This document shows positions 1-9,029 of a stretch of DNA of 64,000 nt, in pieces. How positions within the stretch are numbered: the first letter of the stretch is position 1; every line of letters begins with the position of its first letter. The DNA is from Halobacillus andaensis (GTDB lineage: Bacteria; Bacillota; Bacilli; Bacillales; Halobacillaceae). The notes beneath the pieces are model-generated. The model worked only from the letters and a program-made list of their open reading frames with translations. It was not told where the DNA came from and did not search any database. The stretch covers positions 496,001 to 560,000 of the forward strand of contig NZ_BMEL01000003.1 in the NCBI RefSeq assembly GCF_014636475.1. The letters are read 5' to 3'. The translations under genes were made by a program, and so were the position numbers.

Positions 1-1071
1 AGTAGGAGCTAAAAAGTACGTTAGAATCATTTCTTTAATTGTTCTTCCTCTTGAAATTTTAGCGGCAAACACGCTGTGAAGCATTGCCCATGTTGCACTA
101 TAAGCAAACCAGAACACCGTATTACTTTGAATATGTGTCGTTTCCGCCGGTGTCACGGCTTCTGTATTTAAGGAAATATCAAGGTAATTCGTTAGTAAGA
201 AAGAGACGCTTTCCGTAAAATAATCGAGAATAAAAACGCCCGGACCAGCGAGTAAAATAAAAATCGCAAAGATACCAGCCAAATACATATTGAAGGTACT
301 TAATCGTTTAATCCCTTTCTCAACACCTAAGTAGGCACTGATCGAAAACATGAATACCCAGATAATCGTAACAATTAACGTCAGGGTGAAAGTCACTTCA
401 ATATTAAAGAGAGCGGATAAATTGTGCGTAATGATCGGGGCCCCTAGCCCTAATGTCACAGCTGCACCAGCTAATATACTAATAAGAAAAATAATATCCA
501 AAAATTTGCCGCCGATGCCATCGGTGAATTTATCACCAAAAATAACACGGGAGGCTTCCGAAATCCTCATTAATGGTCTTTTCCGTACGTGTAAAATGTA
601 CCCCATTGCTGGAGCAATCATTACGAAAATCGCAAAAACCTGAAAGCCCCACAAAAACATACTGTAGGCATTGCCCCACAACAGAGCTTCAGCAGATCCA
701 GCTTCTACGCCAGTTGGCGGGTCATTCGCGACATTGGTCCACTCAAGCATTCCAGTCCGCATGATCGTGGATCCTACACCCATCGCTACAAGAATGGACG
801 CGTATTCAAATAAATTAAAACGTGGTTTTTCTTTCGGATCCCCCAATACCACCTGACCATATTTAGAAAAAGATAGAAATAGTCCGGCAGCTACAAGAAT
901 TAACCCATACCATAGATATCCCCAACTGAACACTTCGACAATATAATCAAAGGTGGAGTTAAGGAGCTCTAATGATTGTGATTCATATAAAGCGAATGGA
1001 ATGCTAATCGCAATAATGATTAATATAGATGGAACAAAAATTTTATAATCAATCAAATTCTTCTTATTCAT
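1..1071 (-). CDS. BCCT-family osmolyte (betaine/carnitine/choline) transporter, C-terminus cut by window edge
   Basis: The reading frame runs from an ATG at 1071 off the left edge, giving 357 codons without a stop. Hydrophobic segments alternate with short loops. The family signature near the cut end reads AAKISRGRTIKEMILTYFL, which matches the conserved BCCT stretch between TM8 and TM9. An upstream segment GMLEWTN resembles the CaiT-like EW variant of the substrate region. BCCT carriers import quaternary ammonium compounds across the membrane, usually driven by sodium or protons. In a salt-tolerant Bacillaceae the likely role is osmoprotectant uptake, but the substrate cannot be read from sequence. 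An AGGAGGAGGG ribosome site lies just upstream of the ATG. Confidence 0.9.
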   Translation of the reverse strand, partial: MNKKNLIDYKIFVPSILIIIAISIPFALYESQSLELLNSTFDYIVEVFSWGYLWYGLILVAAGLFLSFSKYGQVVLGDPKEKPRFNLFEYASILVAMGVGSTIMRTGMLEWTNVANDPPTGVEAGSAEALLWGNAYSMFLWGFQVFAIFVMIAPAMGYILHVRKRPLMRISEASRVIFGDKFTDGIGGKFLDIIFLISILAGAAVTLGLGAPIITHNLSALFNIEVTFTLTLIVTIIWVFMFSISAYLGVEKGIKRLSTFNMYLAGIFAIFILLAGPGVFILDYFTESVSFLLTNYLDISLNTEAVTPAETTHIQSNTVFWFAYSATWAMLHSVFAAKISRGRTIKEMILTYFLAPT

Positions 1072-1296
1072 CCAAGCCCTCCTCCTATGTTTTTTATTTA
1101 TATTTAATTTAAAATACCATCCAGGTGACTATGTCCGAAAAAAACTTCAGGTAAACATGTTTTTTAAGATTTTATTATATTTAAATAACAAAACCCTTTC
1201 GATAGTTGAGATCAAAAGTTTTTTAAAAAATTCTATTACCCACCACTTAAAGAATGGTGATCGTAACCTCATCGTCCTAAATATATGAAAGGAATA

Positions 1297-1540
1297 GAGG
1301 TTGGGACAAAACGATAGTAATCGAACAAAGGCGCAGGAGCTGGATGTCGCTCTTTAAAATATATATCCACAGCTTGGGATTTTATAGTTTCCTAGACAAC
1401 AAGAAAGCCCCGAACCATTCGAATTTGATCGGTCCTTTCTGTATTTAGCAATTACTGCTTCGTCAACATACTTGGCTTTCCGCGGGCACGGCCTCAAATC
1501 CCGCAGGAGTCTTCGTAAGTTGACTACACTACATGGTATT
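1297..1540 (+). repeat. Dispersed Bacillaceae repeat, decayed copy, in the 1072-1853 gap
   Basis: It starts with GAGGTTGGGACAAAA (1297-1311), continues with an imperfect terminator-like hairpin, and ends with GCGGGCACGGCCTCA joined directly to CCCGCAGGAGTCTTCG. It aligns along its length with the copy at 55061-55290 but lacks the central variable hairpin. The outer arms GTCAAC / GTTGAC are still visible. I see no gene in the rest of 1072-1853. Confidence 0.75.
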
Positions 1541-1853
1541 AATTTTTTGAATGATCGTTATTTATTCGTTTTTCAGATGACAAATATCGTTTTGGCCCAG
1601 CTAATTGCAGATCTTCTATGTTACTTGGACATAAACATACTTAATTACCCATATGCTCGTTCAAATATCCATACTTTCTACATAATCCCTTGGCTTCCAC
1701 CATATATCTTTTGCTCTATTTTTTCATAATTTTCACATTTTTGAAGGTGTTTTCCAAATAAGGACGAAATATTAAATTGTTATCACTTACTTCGAATAGG
1801 TAGAGAGGAGGATTATTTAGTTTATTAATAAAATAAGGAAAAGAGGCTAGGGA

Positions 1854-3329
1854 ATGAAGAAAATATTTTTGTATGGTTTGATGGCGCTTCTTTTTATTTC
1901 CAGTTTTAACTTGAACATGACAAACAGTGCAGCTGAAGTTACGGAGAACGAAAGCCCCCTATTCATGGTCGTATTTAATTCCGAAAATTTACCGAAAAAT
2001 GCAGAGGATATTGTTGAGAGCGCCGGTGGCGAGGTTACATATCAAGTACCTAAGGCCGGAGTTATTGAAGCTACTTCTGATACACCCGGTAAGTTTATGA
2101 ATGCATTAATGAAACATAAGGACGTACAAAGCGTAAGCCCTTCGCTTGAGGAACAACTTGATTTGCCTGAATTTGATATTGTAGATCGTGAATTTGCCAC
2201 AAGTCTAGAAGCAAACCCTGTTGAGAATATTTGGGAAGACGGCTGGCAATGGGACATTGAACAAGTAACAAATGATGGCGCTAGCCATGACTTGGATCGT
2301 GAAGCCCGTGAAGATGTAGTGGTAGCGGTTATCGATTCTGGTTTTGATTTCAATCACCCTGACCTGGCAGGTCATGTTGATGAAGAAGGTTCGCGTACCT
2401 TCGTTCCTGACACCACTAATTCATGGGATTACAACAGCCACGGGACACACGTAGCTGGAACGATAGGCGCAGAAGGACGAATGAAAGGTGTAGCACCTGG
2501 CGTTACATTGAGATCCTATCGCGTTTTTGGAGCATCAGGCGGTGCCTCTCAAATATGGATTACGGATGCTATAATAGCGGCAGCTGACGACGGAGCCGAT
2601 GTCATTAACATGAGTCTTGGCGGTACTCGTCTTCGAGGTCAATGGTTTTATACGGATCCCGCTACAGGCGAACGTATTAGTGGCGGGAATTCAGCAGCTG
2701 ATATTGTCGCGTATAACCGAGCGATCCGCTATGCTATTGATAAAGGAGTAACGGTCGTTTCTTCTGCGGGTAACTCTGCACAAGATATTAGTAATCCTTC
2801 CAAGGTCGGTGACTGGCAAAATTCTAGTCGTACAGACGGTTGGGAAGCTAAAGGAGCGGTAGTCTTTGTACCGGCTCAAATACCTGGTGTCGTTACAGTT
2901 TCAGCAACAGGCGGCGGATTTGGTACTGAAGATCGCCTTGCTTTTTATTCAAATTACGGAAACGGAGCCATTAATCTTGGTGCTCCGGGCGGAGACCTCG
3001 GTCCTGAAGACGGAGAATCCGCAAGTAAATATCTAGTCTTAAGTACGGTACCAACGTATATGGACTTTACTGCAGGACGCGGTCCTGAAGCGAAAGCTCT
3101 ATTTGGTCAGGGATATGGATGGAAAGGCGGCACATCCATGGCTGCTCCTCAAGTTTCGGGCGCTGCAGCTGCATACATTGCACAGCAGTATGAAGAAACA
3201 GGCAGTAAGCCAAATCCACGTCAGGTGCAGACCCATCTTCAGCAAACAGCTGTTGATACAGGTAAGACTGGCTACGATGAATACTACGGACATGGAATTG
3301 TAAATGCTTATAATGCACTTACAAGATAA
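1854..3329 (+). CDS. Secreted subtilisin-family (S8) serine protease
   Basis: 491 residues. An N-terminal signal peptide (about residues 1-27) is followed by an I9-like inhibitory propeptide (about 35-97) and the peptidase S8 domain. The triad is visible: Asp161 in AVIDSGFDFNHPD, His197 in SHGTHVAGT, Ser428 in GGTSMAAPQVSG, with the oxyanion Asn307 in SSAGNS. The enzyme should be exported, cleave its own propeptide and degrade extracellular protein. It has no C-terminal domain beyond the catalytic fold. A GAGGCTAGGGA ribosome site precedes the ATG. It is a single-gene unit followed by a strong hairpin. The acidic composition fits a saline habitat. Function is secure at family level; the natural substrate is unknown. 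Confidence 0.95.
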   Translation: MKKIFLYGLMALLFISSFNLNMTNSAAEVTENESPLFMVVFNSENLPKNAEDIVESAGGEVTYQVPKAGVIEATSDTPGKFMNALMKHKDVQSVSPSLEEQLDLPEFDIVDREFATSLEANPVENIWEDGWQWDIEQVTNDGASHDLDREAREDVVVAVIDSGFDFNHPDLAGHVDEEGSRTFVPDTTNSWDYNSHGTHVAGTIGAEGRMKGVAPGVTLRSYRVFGASGGASQIWITDAIIAAADDGADVINMSLGGTRLRGQWFYTDPATGERISGGNSAADIVAYNRAIRYAIDKGVTVVSSAGNSAQDISNPSKVGDWQNSSRTDGWEAKGAVVFVPAQIPGVVTVSATGGGFGTEDRLAFYSNYGNGAINLGAPGGDLGPEDGESASKYLVLSTVPTYMDFTAGRGPEAKALFGQGYGWKGGTSMAAPQVSGAAAAYIAQQYEETGSKPNPRQVQTHLQQTAVDTGKTGYDEYYGHGIVNAYNALTR

Positions 3330-3339
3330 TGAATGATCA

Positions 3340-3420
3340 AAGAGGCTTAGACAAAACGGAATAACTCATAATATAATCCGAACGATTTCATTGAAATCAG
3401 TTCGGATTATTTATGAGTCA
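3340..3420 (+). terminator. 3'-UTR repeat motif plus strong hairpin after the subtilase gene
   Basis: GAGGCTTAGACAAAA (3341-3355) starts 11 nt after the stop codon. It is followed by a stem whose inner arms are TAATCCGAAC and GTTCGGATTA and whose outer arms are ACTCATAA and TTATGAGT. There is no long T-run, so termination efficiency is uncertain. The leading motif recurs at 1297 and 55062. Confidence 0.6.
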
Positions 3421-3462
3421 AGTAAGGATTTTACCATCGCTCCGTCAAAACACTCCGCACCG

Positions 3463-3527
3463 GGTACCAGGTACCGAAATTCACACTTGGCGCTTCGCTC
3501 TTTTACAGCTTTTCGGTACCTGGTACC
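3463..3527. repeat. Perfect 17-bp inverted repeat built from GGTACC units
   Basis: GGTACCAGGTACCGAAA at 3463-3479 is exactly complementary to 3511-3527, enclosing about 31 nt. It resembles a REP/MITE-type palindrome and lies between the convergent subtilase and permease genes. No second copy was noticed in the window. Confidence 0.7.
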
Positions 3528-3566
3528 ATTATAGGAAGAAAGCCAAAGACTGTGCCTTTGACGTAA

Positions 3567-4940
3567 TTAATAAATCATCAGCGTCAGTAAAGACACCATC
3601 ACTCCCAAAAAGCCAAGCAGTAAGCTGTACGGCAGGTTTTTTAATACGATTTCATACGGATTCATTCTTAAGCCAACGGACGTAATCGTGACAATCAGTC
3701 CATAAGGAGCCGAAGGAACGGTAGCGATCGCACAGCTCGCTAACAATATAGTTAAGGTTACTTCAGGTAATGCTCCCATGAGCAGCTCACTTACACCGCC
3801 AAAGATGCCCATGGTTGCTAACGGATGCACACCCAGCAGAGTCATCCCAAGAAAGGCTGCCTGAATAAAGAGCATGATGAATAGAGGACTCCCCTCCAAT
3901 GCAACAATGGGATCCTGTAAGTATTCTAGATAAGGAGACGCATTTAACGTTTCTGTAAGAAAAGACAAAGCTAATAACAATACGATAAAATTATTTAAAT
4001 GATTCGTATGCTTTTTCCAAGTCGGCCACCCAATTTGAATAAAGCTTCTCTTCCGCTTCATTAAAACTGCCCACATAAAGGCAAATGGGAAGATCGCAAT
4101 TGTTACAGCAAATAAGAAGTCGAACTGGACCACGTTGGCCAAGAAAACAACGACTACTAAAAACATAACCAGCGCCGAAATAAACTGCGTCAATTTCTTC
4201 TTGTTTTTACCCAAATCCTTTTTCGCACCTGTATGCCCCTCTACTTGATGCTTACGAAAAAGAATTTTTCCGATGCTTGCATCTAAAGCAAAACCTAGCA
4301 GCGCAATCATAATCATCCAAGGTAAGACGACCAAATAATTAGCTCCTGTAATAAATATAGAAGTGGCTAATAAAATTTCTAACGGACTCCACAGCAAGGC
4401 CAGAGAGTAGCCTCTAAGAGTAGACATAGCAATAAAGCTATTCTTCACTTTGGTTTTCACTTTTTCTAATTGATGTTTTAACAGCTCCTGGGAAATCGTC
4501 GCTGAAGATAAGTTTAAAAATGCAGCCAGAGATACCATCGTTACTTCACTTCTCACGTAAAAAGAACCCATTCCTTTTACGTTACCTCCAAGTAACGATT
4601 GCAATAATTTGTTATATCTCCCTGCCTTCACAACACTATTCATCCACGGAAGCATGGATATAAGGAAAAGCAACCCAATATTCCCAGCAAAGAAAGCAGG
4701 TATTTCTCCTACCGAAGCCTCACTTGAGAAAAAGAAGAACGTCCCGGCTGCTAAAAGAATGACGCCCAGAATCTTAAAAACACGATCGGCTCTTGGGAAA
4801 TTAATGAGCACCATAACGACCCCGAGCATGCCAATTATGGAATAAAGCACAGGATGGGACCAAAACACGTGAACGACATTTAATAAAAAAATAAACGAGT
4901 AAAATATGTATAAATGGTTAAAAGCATTTTTACCACGCAC
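3567..4940 (-). CDS. Polytopic membrane protein, putative permease of ion-transporter type
   Basis: The frame is open from 4958, but an AGGAGGATTATA ribosome site points to the GTG at 4940, giving 457 residues. About ten or more hydrophobic segments fill the protein. The C-terminal half has a glycine-rich re-entrant-looking stretch (GMTLLGVHPLATMGIFGG) and a second one near SCAIATVPSAPYG. That two-half layout is typical of the ArsB/citrate (IT) transporter superfamily. A protein of similar length and layout is encoded at 50826-52235. The substrate is unknown. It stands alone, convergent with the subtilase gene. Confidence 0.75.
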   Translation of the reverse strand: MRGKNAFNHLYIFYSFIFLLNVVHVFWSHPVLYSIIGMLGVVMVLINFPRADRVFKILGVILLAAGTFFFFSSEASVGEIPAFFAGNIGLLFLISMLPWMNSVVKAGRYNKLLQSLLGGNVKGMGSFYVRSEVTMVSLAAFLNLSSATISQELLKHQLEKVKTKVKNSFIAMSTLRGYSLALLWSPLEILLATSIFITGANYLVVLPWMIMIALLGFALDASIGKILFRKHQVEGHTGAKKDLGKNKKKLTQFISALVMFLVVVVFLANVVQFDFLFAVTIAIFPFAFMWAVLMKRKRSFIQIGWPTWKKHTNHLNNFIVLLLALSFLTETLNASPYLEYLQDPIVALEGSPLFIMLFIQAAFLGMTLLGVHPLATMGIFGGVSELLMGALPEVTLTILLASCAIATVPSAPYGLIVTITSVGLRMNPYEIVLKNLPYSLLLGFLGVMVSLLTLMIY

Positions 4941-5260
4941 TATAATCCTCCTATCCATAGGCGAACGGAAGATCGTAAAACTTCAGCTTTAGTTCGTCTA
5001 CTATATGTACGGTTCATTTAACAGTTTACCAGATTATCTCATGCTATCGATAAACGCCAAAATTTTCAAGACCCTTGAAAGATTCATAAATAATGGAGGT
5101 TAAACAAAATAGCTCAACTCTCCTACTCGAGGAAAACTGAGCCTGAATGAAACCTGCTGTTCTTTTATGCATTCTATGTCTTCATCAAAGATCTTAAATA
5201 TGTGATCATTATCTTCGGGGAAATAACTTGTGTTTGATATAAGAAACCTTACCTTCCTGC

Positions 5261-5785
5261 TTATTTATTCAAAATACCTAAGTATTGTTCCCACGGACCA
5301 ACATCTTTTCTATACCTCTCGGCCATGACGCGTGTGATTTGAGTGATATGAGTTAAATCATGAACCACCCACGTAGAAAGCAGTTCTCTCACGTTCACTT
5401 TTCCGAAATCAGGATGTGATGCCTTCATGTCAAGGTGTACATCAGGATCCACAAGTTCTCTAAGTCTAGTTAAGTTTTGTGTTCGAATCGTCTTAAATTC
5501 TATTAACTTTTGTTCGATTGAAGTTTCAGCTGAACTCTTTAAATGAGCAAACCGATCAAAAGGAGGAAACGAGTGTTGTTCACCTTCTTGAAGCATAACT
5601 TCCAGCCTGGGAATCCAGTTGTTTCTCTCAGCTTCAATAAGATGTTCCACTACCTCCGCAGCATTCCACGTATCATCGCCTTCGTTGCATTTCAGCCAAC
5701 CTGCTGATAAACCCGACAGGTATTGATTTAACACAAGAGGAGTTCTTTCGAGTACTTCAACCGCTTCGTTTACAGAAAAATTCAT
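5261..5785 (-). CDS. DinB-like four-helix-bundle protein
   Basis: 174 residues from the ATG at 5785, chosen because AAAGGAG lies 9 nt upstream; the Met at 5803 lies upstream of that site. The pattern is DinB_2: an early helix with EVVEHLIEAERNNW and a late helix with WVVHDLTHITQI. The three histidines, one in the first motif and two in the second, are the usual divalent-metal ligands. Members include bacillithiol transferases and proteins of unknown role. No partner gene helps assign a substrate. The 5040-5260 gap downstream holds only an unstarted C-terminal-looking frame. Confidence 0.8.
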   Translation of the reverse strand: MNFSVNEAVEVLERTPLVLNQYLSGLSAGWLKCNEGDDTWNAAEVVEHLIEAERNNWIPRLEVMLQEGEQHSFPPFDRFAHLKSSAETSIEQKLIEFKTIRTQNLTRLRELVDPDVHLDMKASHPDFGKVNVRELLSTWVVHDLTHITQITRVMAERYRKDVGPWEQYLGILNK

Positions 5786-5913
5786 CGGGCTTGCTCCTTT
5801 CACTTTATTTAGAAAATGTTTAAAATAGGATTCCTATAGACATAAAGAGTAACATATAAATAGTAATGGTAAGCATATTATAGCCTCTCTTTATAGGGAA
5901 GGAGAGAATTAGA

Positions 5914-6813
5914 ATGGAAAGTATTCGCAGCAAACAATTTAAGATCATACTCAAACTTGCAGGAAAAAAAATATTTTGGAGAAAATCTGGAGAAATGCTG
6001 AAAGAAGGCATTGCGACAAGGCGTTTATTAAATCATGAACCCCCTCAAAAGCTCAGGGATAATTTCTCTATAAAGAAAGTTGAAATGAATGGACACTATT
6101 ATTATGAGATGAAACCTTTGAAGCCAGAGAATGATCTGCACATTTTTTATACCCATGGTGGAGGCTATGTACATAAGATCACGAGGCAGCATTGGAAATT
6201 TTTAGGTCGACTGGCTGATAAATTAAGATGCACCATCACCATTCCCCTGTATCCATTGGCACCTGAGCATACGTATCAACAAACATTTGACTTTGTTTAT
6301 GCGTTATACGAGCAGGTGGTAAACAAAGTTGAAGACCCTTCAAATCTCGTATTCATGGGTGATTCTGCAGGTGGAGGGCTGGCATTGGCACTTGCTCAGC
6401 TTTTACATGAAAAGCAAGCCCCTCAACCAGGCAAAATCATTCTCATTTCTCCGTGGCTGGATTTACACTTATCTAATCCAGAAGTAGAAGCAATTGAGAA
6501 GTATGACCCGTTCCTTACTAGAACGGGCGTAATTGAAGCAGGTAAAATGTATGCTGGAGATGCAGACCGCTCTCTTTATTTATTAAGCCCGATCAATGGA
6601 GATGTAACAGGGCTCGGTGAGATCTCCATCTTTATGGGCAGCCATGATATTTTAGCACCTGACGCAAGAAAATTTGTTAAGAAAGCAAAAGAGCAAGGAA
6701 AAGAAATCGATTACCATGAAGCCCAACACATGATTCATGTTTATCCGATCTTTAATTTTCCTGAGGCGAGGGCTGCATTACAGCAAATCATAAGTAAAAT
6801 TCACTCCTCATGA
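5914..6813 (+). CDS. Alpha/beta hydrolase, hormone-sensitive-lipase type esterase
   Basis: 299 residues. HGGG (81-84) forms the oxyanion hole of the HSL family. The nucleophile is Ser151 in MGDSAGGGLAL, the acid Asp245 in GSHDILAPD, and the base His275 in MIHVYP. No signal peptide is evident, so it is probably a cytoplasmic carboxylesterase acting on short acyl esters. GGAAGGAGAG precedes the ATG with good spacing. It is divergent from the DinB-like gene and shares the short 5786-5913 gap with it. The natural substrate is unknown. Confidence 0.88.
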   Translation: MESIRSKQFKIILKLAGKKIFWRKSGEMLKEGIATRRLLNHEPPQKLRDNFSIKKVEMNGHYYYEMKPLKPENDLHIFYTHGGGYVHKITRQHWKFLGRLADKLRCTITIPLYPLAPEHTYQQTFDFVYALYEQVVNKVEDPSNLVFMGDSAGGGLALALAQLLHEKQAPQPGKIILISPWLDLHLSNPEVEAIEKYDPFLTRTGVIEAGKMYAGDADRSLYLLSPINGDVTGLGEISIFMGSHDILAPDARKFVKKAKEQGKEIDYHEAQHMIHVYPIFNFPEARAALQQIISKIHSS

Positions 6814-6826
6814 AAAAAGAAAGAGT

Positions 6827-7771
6827 TTATCTCCACCGTTTAGCGATGGACTCAATGTGTTGAGGCGACGTACGGCAGCACCCTCCAATAATCCGTGCCC
6901 CCGCCTCATACCAAACATCAGATTGAACATCAAATGGAGTACAGGATTCCTCCCCGTGCCACGTGTTCGTCTCGGCATCATAAGTTTCGCCTGAATTAGG
7001 ATAGATAATGATCGGCTTGTCGGTCATTTTGCAGATCTCACTAATGGCTTCGGTAGCATCGGGGATAGGCGAACAATTGACACCGATCGCGGCCACTTGT
7101 TCATATTCACTTAATACCTTCGCGCAATCCTGCAGATTAGTTCCGTCACTTATCGTTTCTCCATTTTTCAACGTAAAGGAAATCCAAGCATAGGTATCTG
7201 GAAATTCTTTTAATAACGAAGCTAGTACCTTCGATTCCTGAAAAGATGGAATCGTCTCAAGAGCCAGCACATCGGCTCCTGCTTCTACTAACGCTTGCAT
7301 TCTTGGACGATGAAACTCAGCTAAATAATCATCCGAAACTCCGTAATTCCCTATATATTCAGCACCATCGGCAAGATAAGCGCCGTACGGTCCTACGGAA
7401 CCAGCAACCAGCGGTTTCGGACGGTTCGTACTCTCCCCTCCCTTCCAGAAATCATCTCTTGCCTGTCTTGCCAGTTCCACCGTTTTTTTCATTAACTCAA
7501 ACGCTTCCTTCTCTTCTATGCCACGTTTTGCAAACCCATCAATTGTTGCCTGGTAGCTGGATGTAATCGCACAGTCTGCGCCCGCCTTGAAATAATCATA
7601 ATGCACCTGACGTATCACTTCTGGATCATCAAGTAAAATACGAGCTGACCAAAGAGGATCGTCCAAATCATAACCATGAGACTCAATTTCCGTAGCTAAT
7701 GCACCGTCGAGAATGAGAGTAGGATACTGTTGTAAAATAGATTTTATAGGATTAAGTGTTGAAATGGACAT
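6827..7771 (-). CDS. mmuM: Homocysteine S-methyltransferase
   Basis: 314 residues from the ATG at 7771, which has AAGAGGAAAAAAT upstream; the frame is open to 7789. The zinc thiol site typical of the family is complete: Cys233 in GVNCSP and Cys298-Cys299 in IGGCCRTSPQHI. An N-terminal LILDGALATEIE also matches the family. It transfers a methyl group from S-methylmethionine or SAM to homocysteine, making methionine in the cytoplasm. There is no adjacent S-methylmethionine permease, unlike the usual mmuP-mmuM pair. It converges with the esterase gene, 13 bp apart. I saw no SAM or T-box leader upstream. Confidence 0.93.
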   Translation of the reverse strand: MSISTLNPIKSILQQYPTLILDGALATEIESHGYDLDDPLWSARILLDDPEVIRQVHYDYFKAGADCAITSSYQATIDGFAKRGIEEKEAFELMKKTVELARQARDDFWKGGESTNRPKPLVAGSVGPYGAYLADGAEYIGNYGVSDDYLAEFHRPRMQALVEAGADVLALETIPSFQESKVLASLLKEFPDTYAWISFTLKNGETISDGTNLQDCAKVLSEYEQVAAIGVNCSPIPDATEAISEICKMTDKPIIIYPNSGETYDAETNTWHGEESCTPFDVQSDVWYEAGARIIGGCCRTSPQHIESIAKRWR

Positions 7772-7908
7772 ATTTTTTCCTCTTTTCATAAAAGTTTAGT
7801 AAAAAATGACCTTCATACAACCAAAAGGTTCTAAAGACATTTATTGAGATTTAGAGATTATATTCTTTGAAGGAGATTGCCACAACTATCTAGACGAGCC
7901 AAGTATTT

Positions 7909-8067
7909 CTACCCGTCCTTTAACTCAAAAATCAAGCCGTTATAATTTCTGCCAGGTGTCAGTTTTAGTTCATGGTCCGTCACTTTATAGCTTACCGTAA
8001 TCAAACGAGCAATTAAAATACACCAGAACGAATCCATTACGATCAGTAGAACATAAAGAAGATTCAT
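7909..8067 (-). CDS. Possible 52-aa remnant of a PH-like membrane protein
   Basis: One hydrophobic segment is followed by SYKVTDHELKLTPG, which resembles the start of a bacterial PH (bPH) domain, and the frame then stops. It is too short for a full domain and the ribosome site is poor. It is most likely part of a decayed gene within the 7772-8400 stretch, which has no long frame. Confidence 0.3.
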   Translation of the reverse strand: MNLLYVLLIVMDSFWCILIARLITVSYKVTDHELKLTPGRNYNGLIFELKDG

Positions 8068-8145
8068 ATAGGTAGAGGGCCTTCTTTCAAGGAATCGACC
8101 TGCGATGTTCTTTCGATGAACTAGTTTTCTATATTCCTTGCTCTT

Positions 8146-8286
8146 CTACCCCCATTGAAAGAACATATAAACTAAAACAATGAACAAAGTCTGCAATGCG
8201 TTTTCAAACCAAGTAAGTGACCCATCCTTAAAGTAGTCAAAAACCATGAGCCAAAGAAAGAATGCTGAAAAACCGATCAAATACAT
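8146..8286 (-). CDS. Possible 46-aa membrane peptide
   Basis: ATG at 8286, stop at 8146. Two hydrophobic segments flank DYFKDGSLTWFENA. No good ribosome site precedes it. It could be a real small membrane protein or another decayed fragment beside the 7909-8067 frame. Confidence 0.3.
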   Translation of the reverse strand: MYLIGFSAFFLWLMVFDYFKDGSLTWFENALQTLFIVLVYMFFQWG

Positions 8287-8410
8287 TTATTCGGAATGGT
8301 TTCCGTCATCTATTTTTGAACAAATCGTAGGGCCGGAAATTTTGTAGAACGAGCATAAAGACCTATCCTCTCCAGTCTTCAAAAGTGAAATATGGATTCC
8401 TATAAAGAAA

Positions 8411-8611
8411 GAGACTGGGACATAAGTAAAGCAGGGATGTCAAAAAACGAACATTCGTATAATCGCAGATCATTAGCGTAGTCAAAATGCGAAGACTCCT
8501 GTGGGAACAGCGCGAGCCGAAGATCCCGCAGGAAAGCGCTCTTTGCTTTCTGAGGAAGCTGAGGCCGTGCCCACGGAAAGCGAAGTATTTTGACGGAGCG
8601 ATGCGAGTGAA
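8411..8611 (-). repeat. Dispersed Bacillaceae repeat, core inverted relative to its leader
   Basis: GAGACTGGGACATAAGT (8411-8427) is followed by the shared core in reverse orientation. On the minus strand the core reads GGGCACGGCCTCAGCTTCCT, then a central hairpin with arms GAAAGC / GCTTTC, then GATCTTCGGCTCGCGCTG and TTCCCACAGGAGTCTTCG. The outer arms GTCAAAAT and ATTTTGAC are complementary. Compare 55061-55290, where the outer arms are GTCAACAT and ATGTTGAC. Confidence 0.75.
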
Positions 8612-8617
8612 TTCTCT

Positions 8618-8986
8618 TTAACATAAATCATCGACTTGCTGCTCAGTGATCGTACCTTGATGGAAATACAATTGCCACCTCTCATCGATAAACTTCCAAA
8701 TCGAACTGCGGAGTGTATTCCTTTTTCTTGTTTTATCTTCTACAAAATACGTAGCTAAGACCACATCAGATGCTAATGGCTGAATCTTATATTGATGCAG
8801 CGTCATATCAGATAAAACAACTCCACCTACAAGGCATTCTTGTTTATCAATTTTATACCCTGAACTTCCTATTTCCCAGAAGTCATCCGCTAGTATTTGA
8901 TCAAGTTCTTCAGACGAACGGCGCACCTCAAGGTTTAAATGTCTTTCCTCCAGCTCTTTTAATTGTTCTATAAGATCAACATTCAT
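8618..8986 (-). CDS. NTF2-like/DUF4440 protein
   Basis: 122 residues. An N-terminal helix (LIEQLKELEERHLNLEVRR) leads into ILADDFWEIGSSG and a strand-rich second half ending in RWQLYFHQGT. This is the layout of the SnoaL-like DUF4440 fold. Such proteins are small cytoplasmic dimers with a pocket; some are enzymes, many are unassigned. GAGG sits 9 nt before the ATG. It is not tied to a neighbour; the dispersed repeat abuts its 3' end. Confidence 0.75.
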   Translation of the reverse strand: MNVDLIEQLKELEERHLNLEVRRSSEELDQILADDFWEIGSSGYKIDKQECLVGGVVLSDMTLHQYKIQPLASDVVLATYFVEDKTRKRNTLRSSIWKFIDERWQLYFHQGTITEQQVDDLC

Positions 8987-9029
8987 CAGCTTCGCCTCAT
9001 TTCCCTGGTGATGATGACAAATCTACAGA

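Noticed and set aside
1472-1729. 85-codon frame in the gap before the subtilase
   Set aside because: It begins inside the dispersed repeat, has no ribosome site and matches no family.
5100-5260. Minus-strand frame ending near 5110 with a protein-like stretch (KEQQVSFRLSFPRVGE)
   Set aside because: There is no start codon or ribosome site and it begins inside the DinB-like 3' end. It is at best a gene relic, not enough to annotate.
7772-7900. Possible SAM or T-box leader before the homocysteine methyltransferase
   Set aside because: No conserved aptamer stems, specifier loop or terminator could be found in this short leader.
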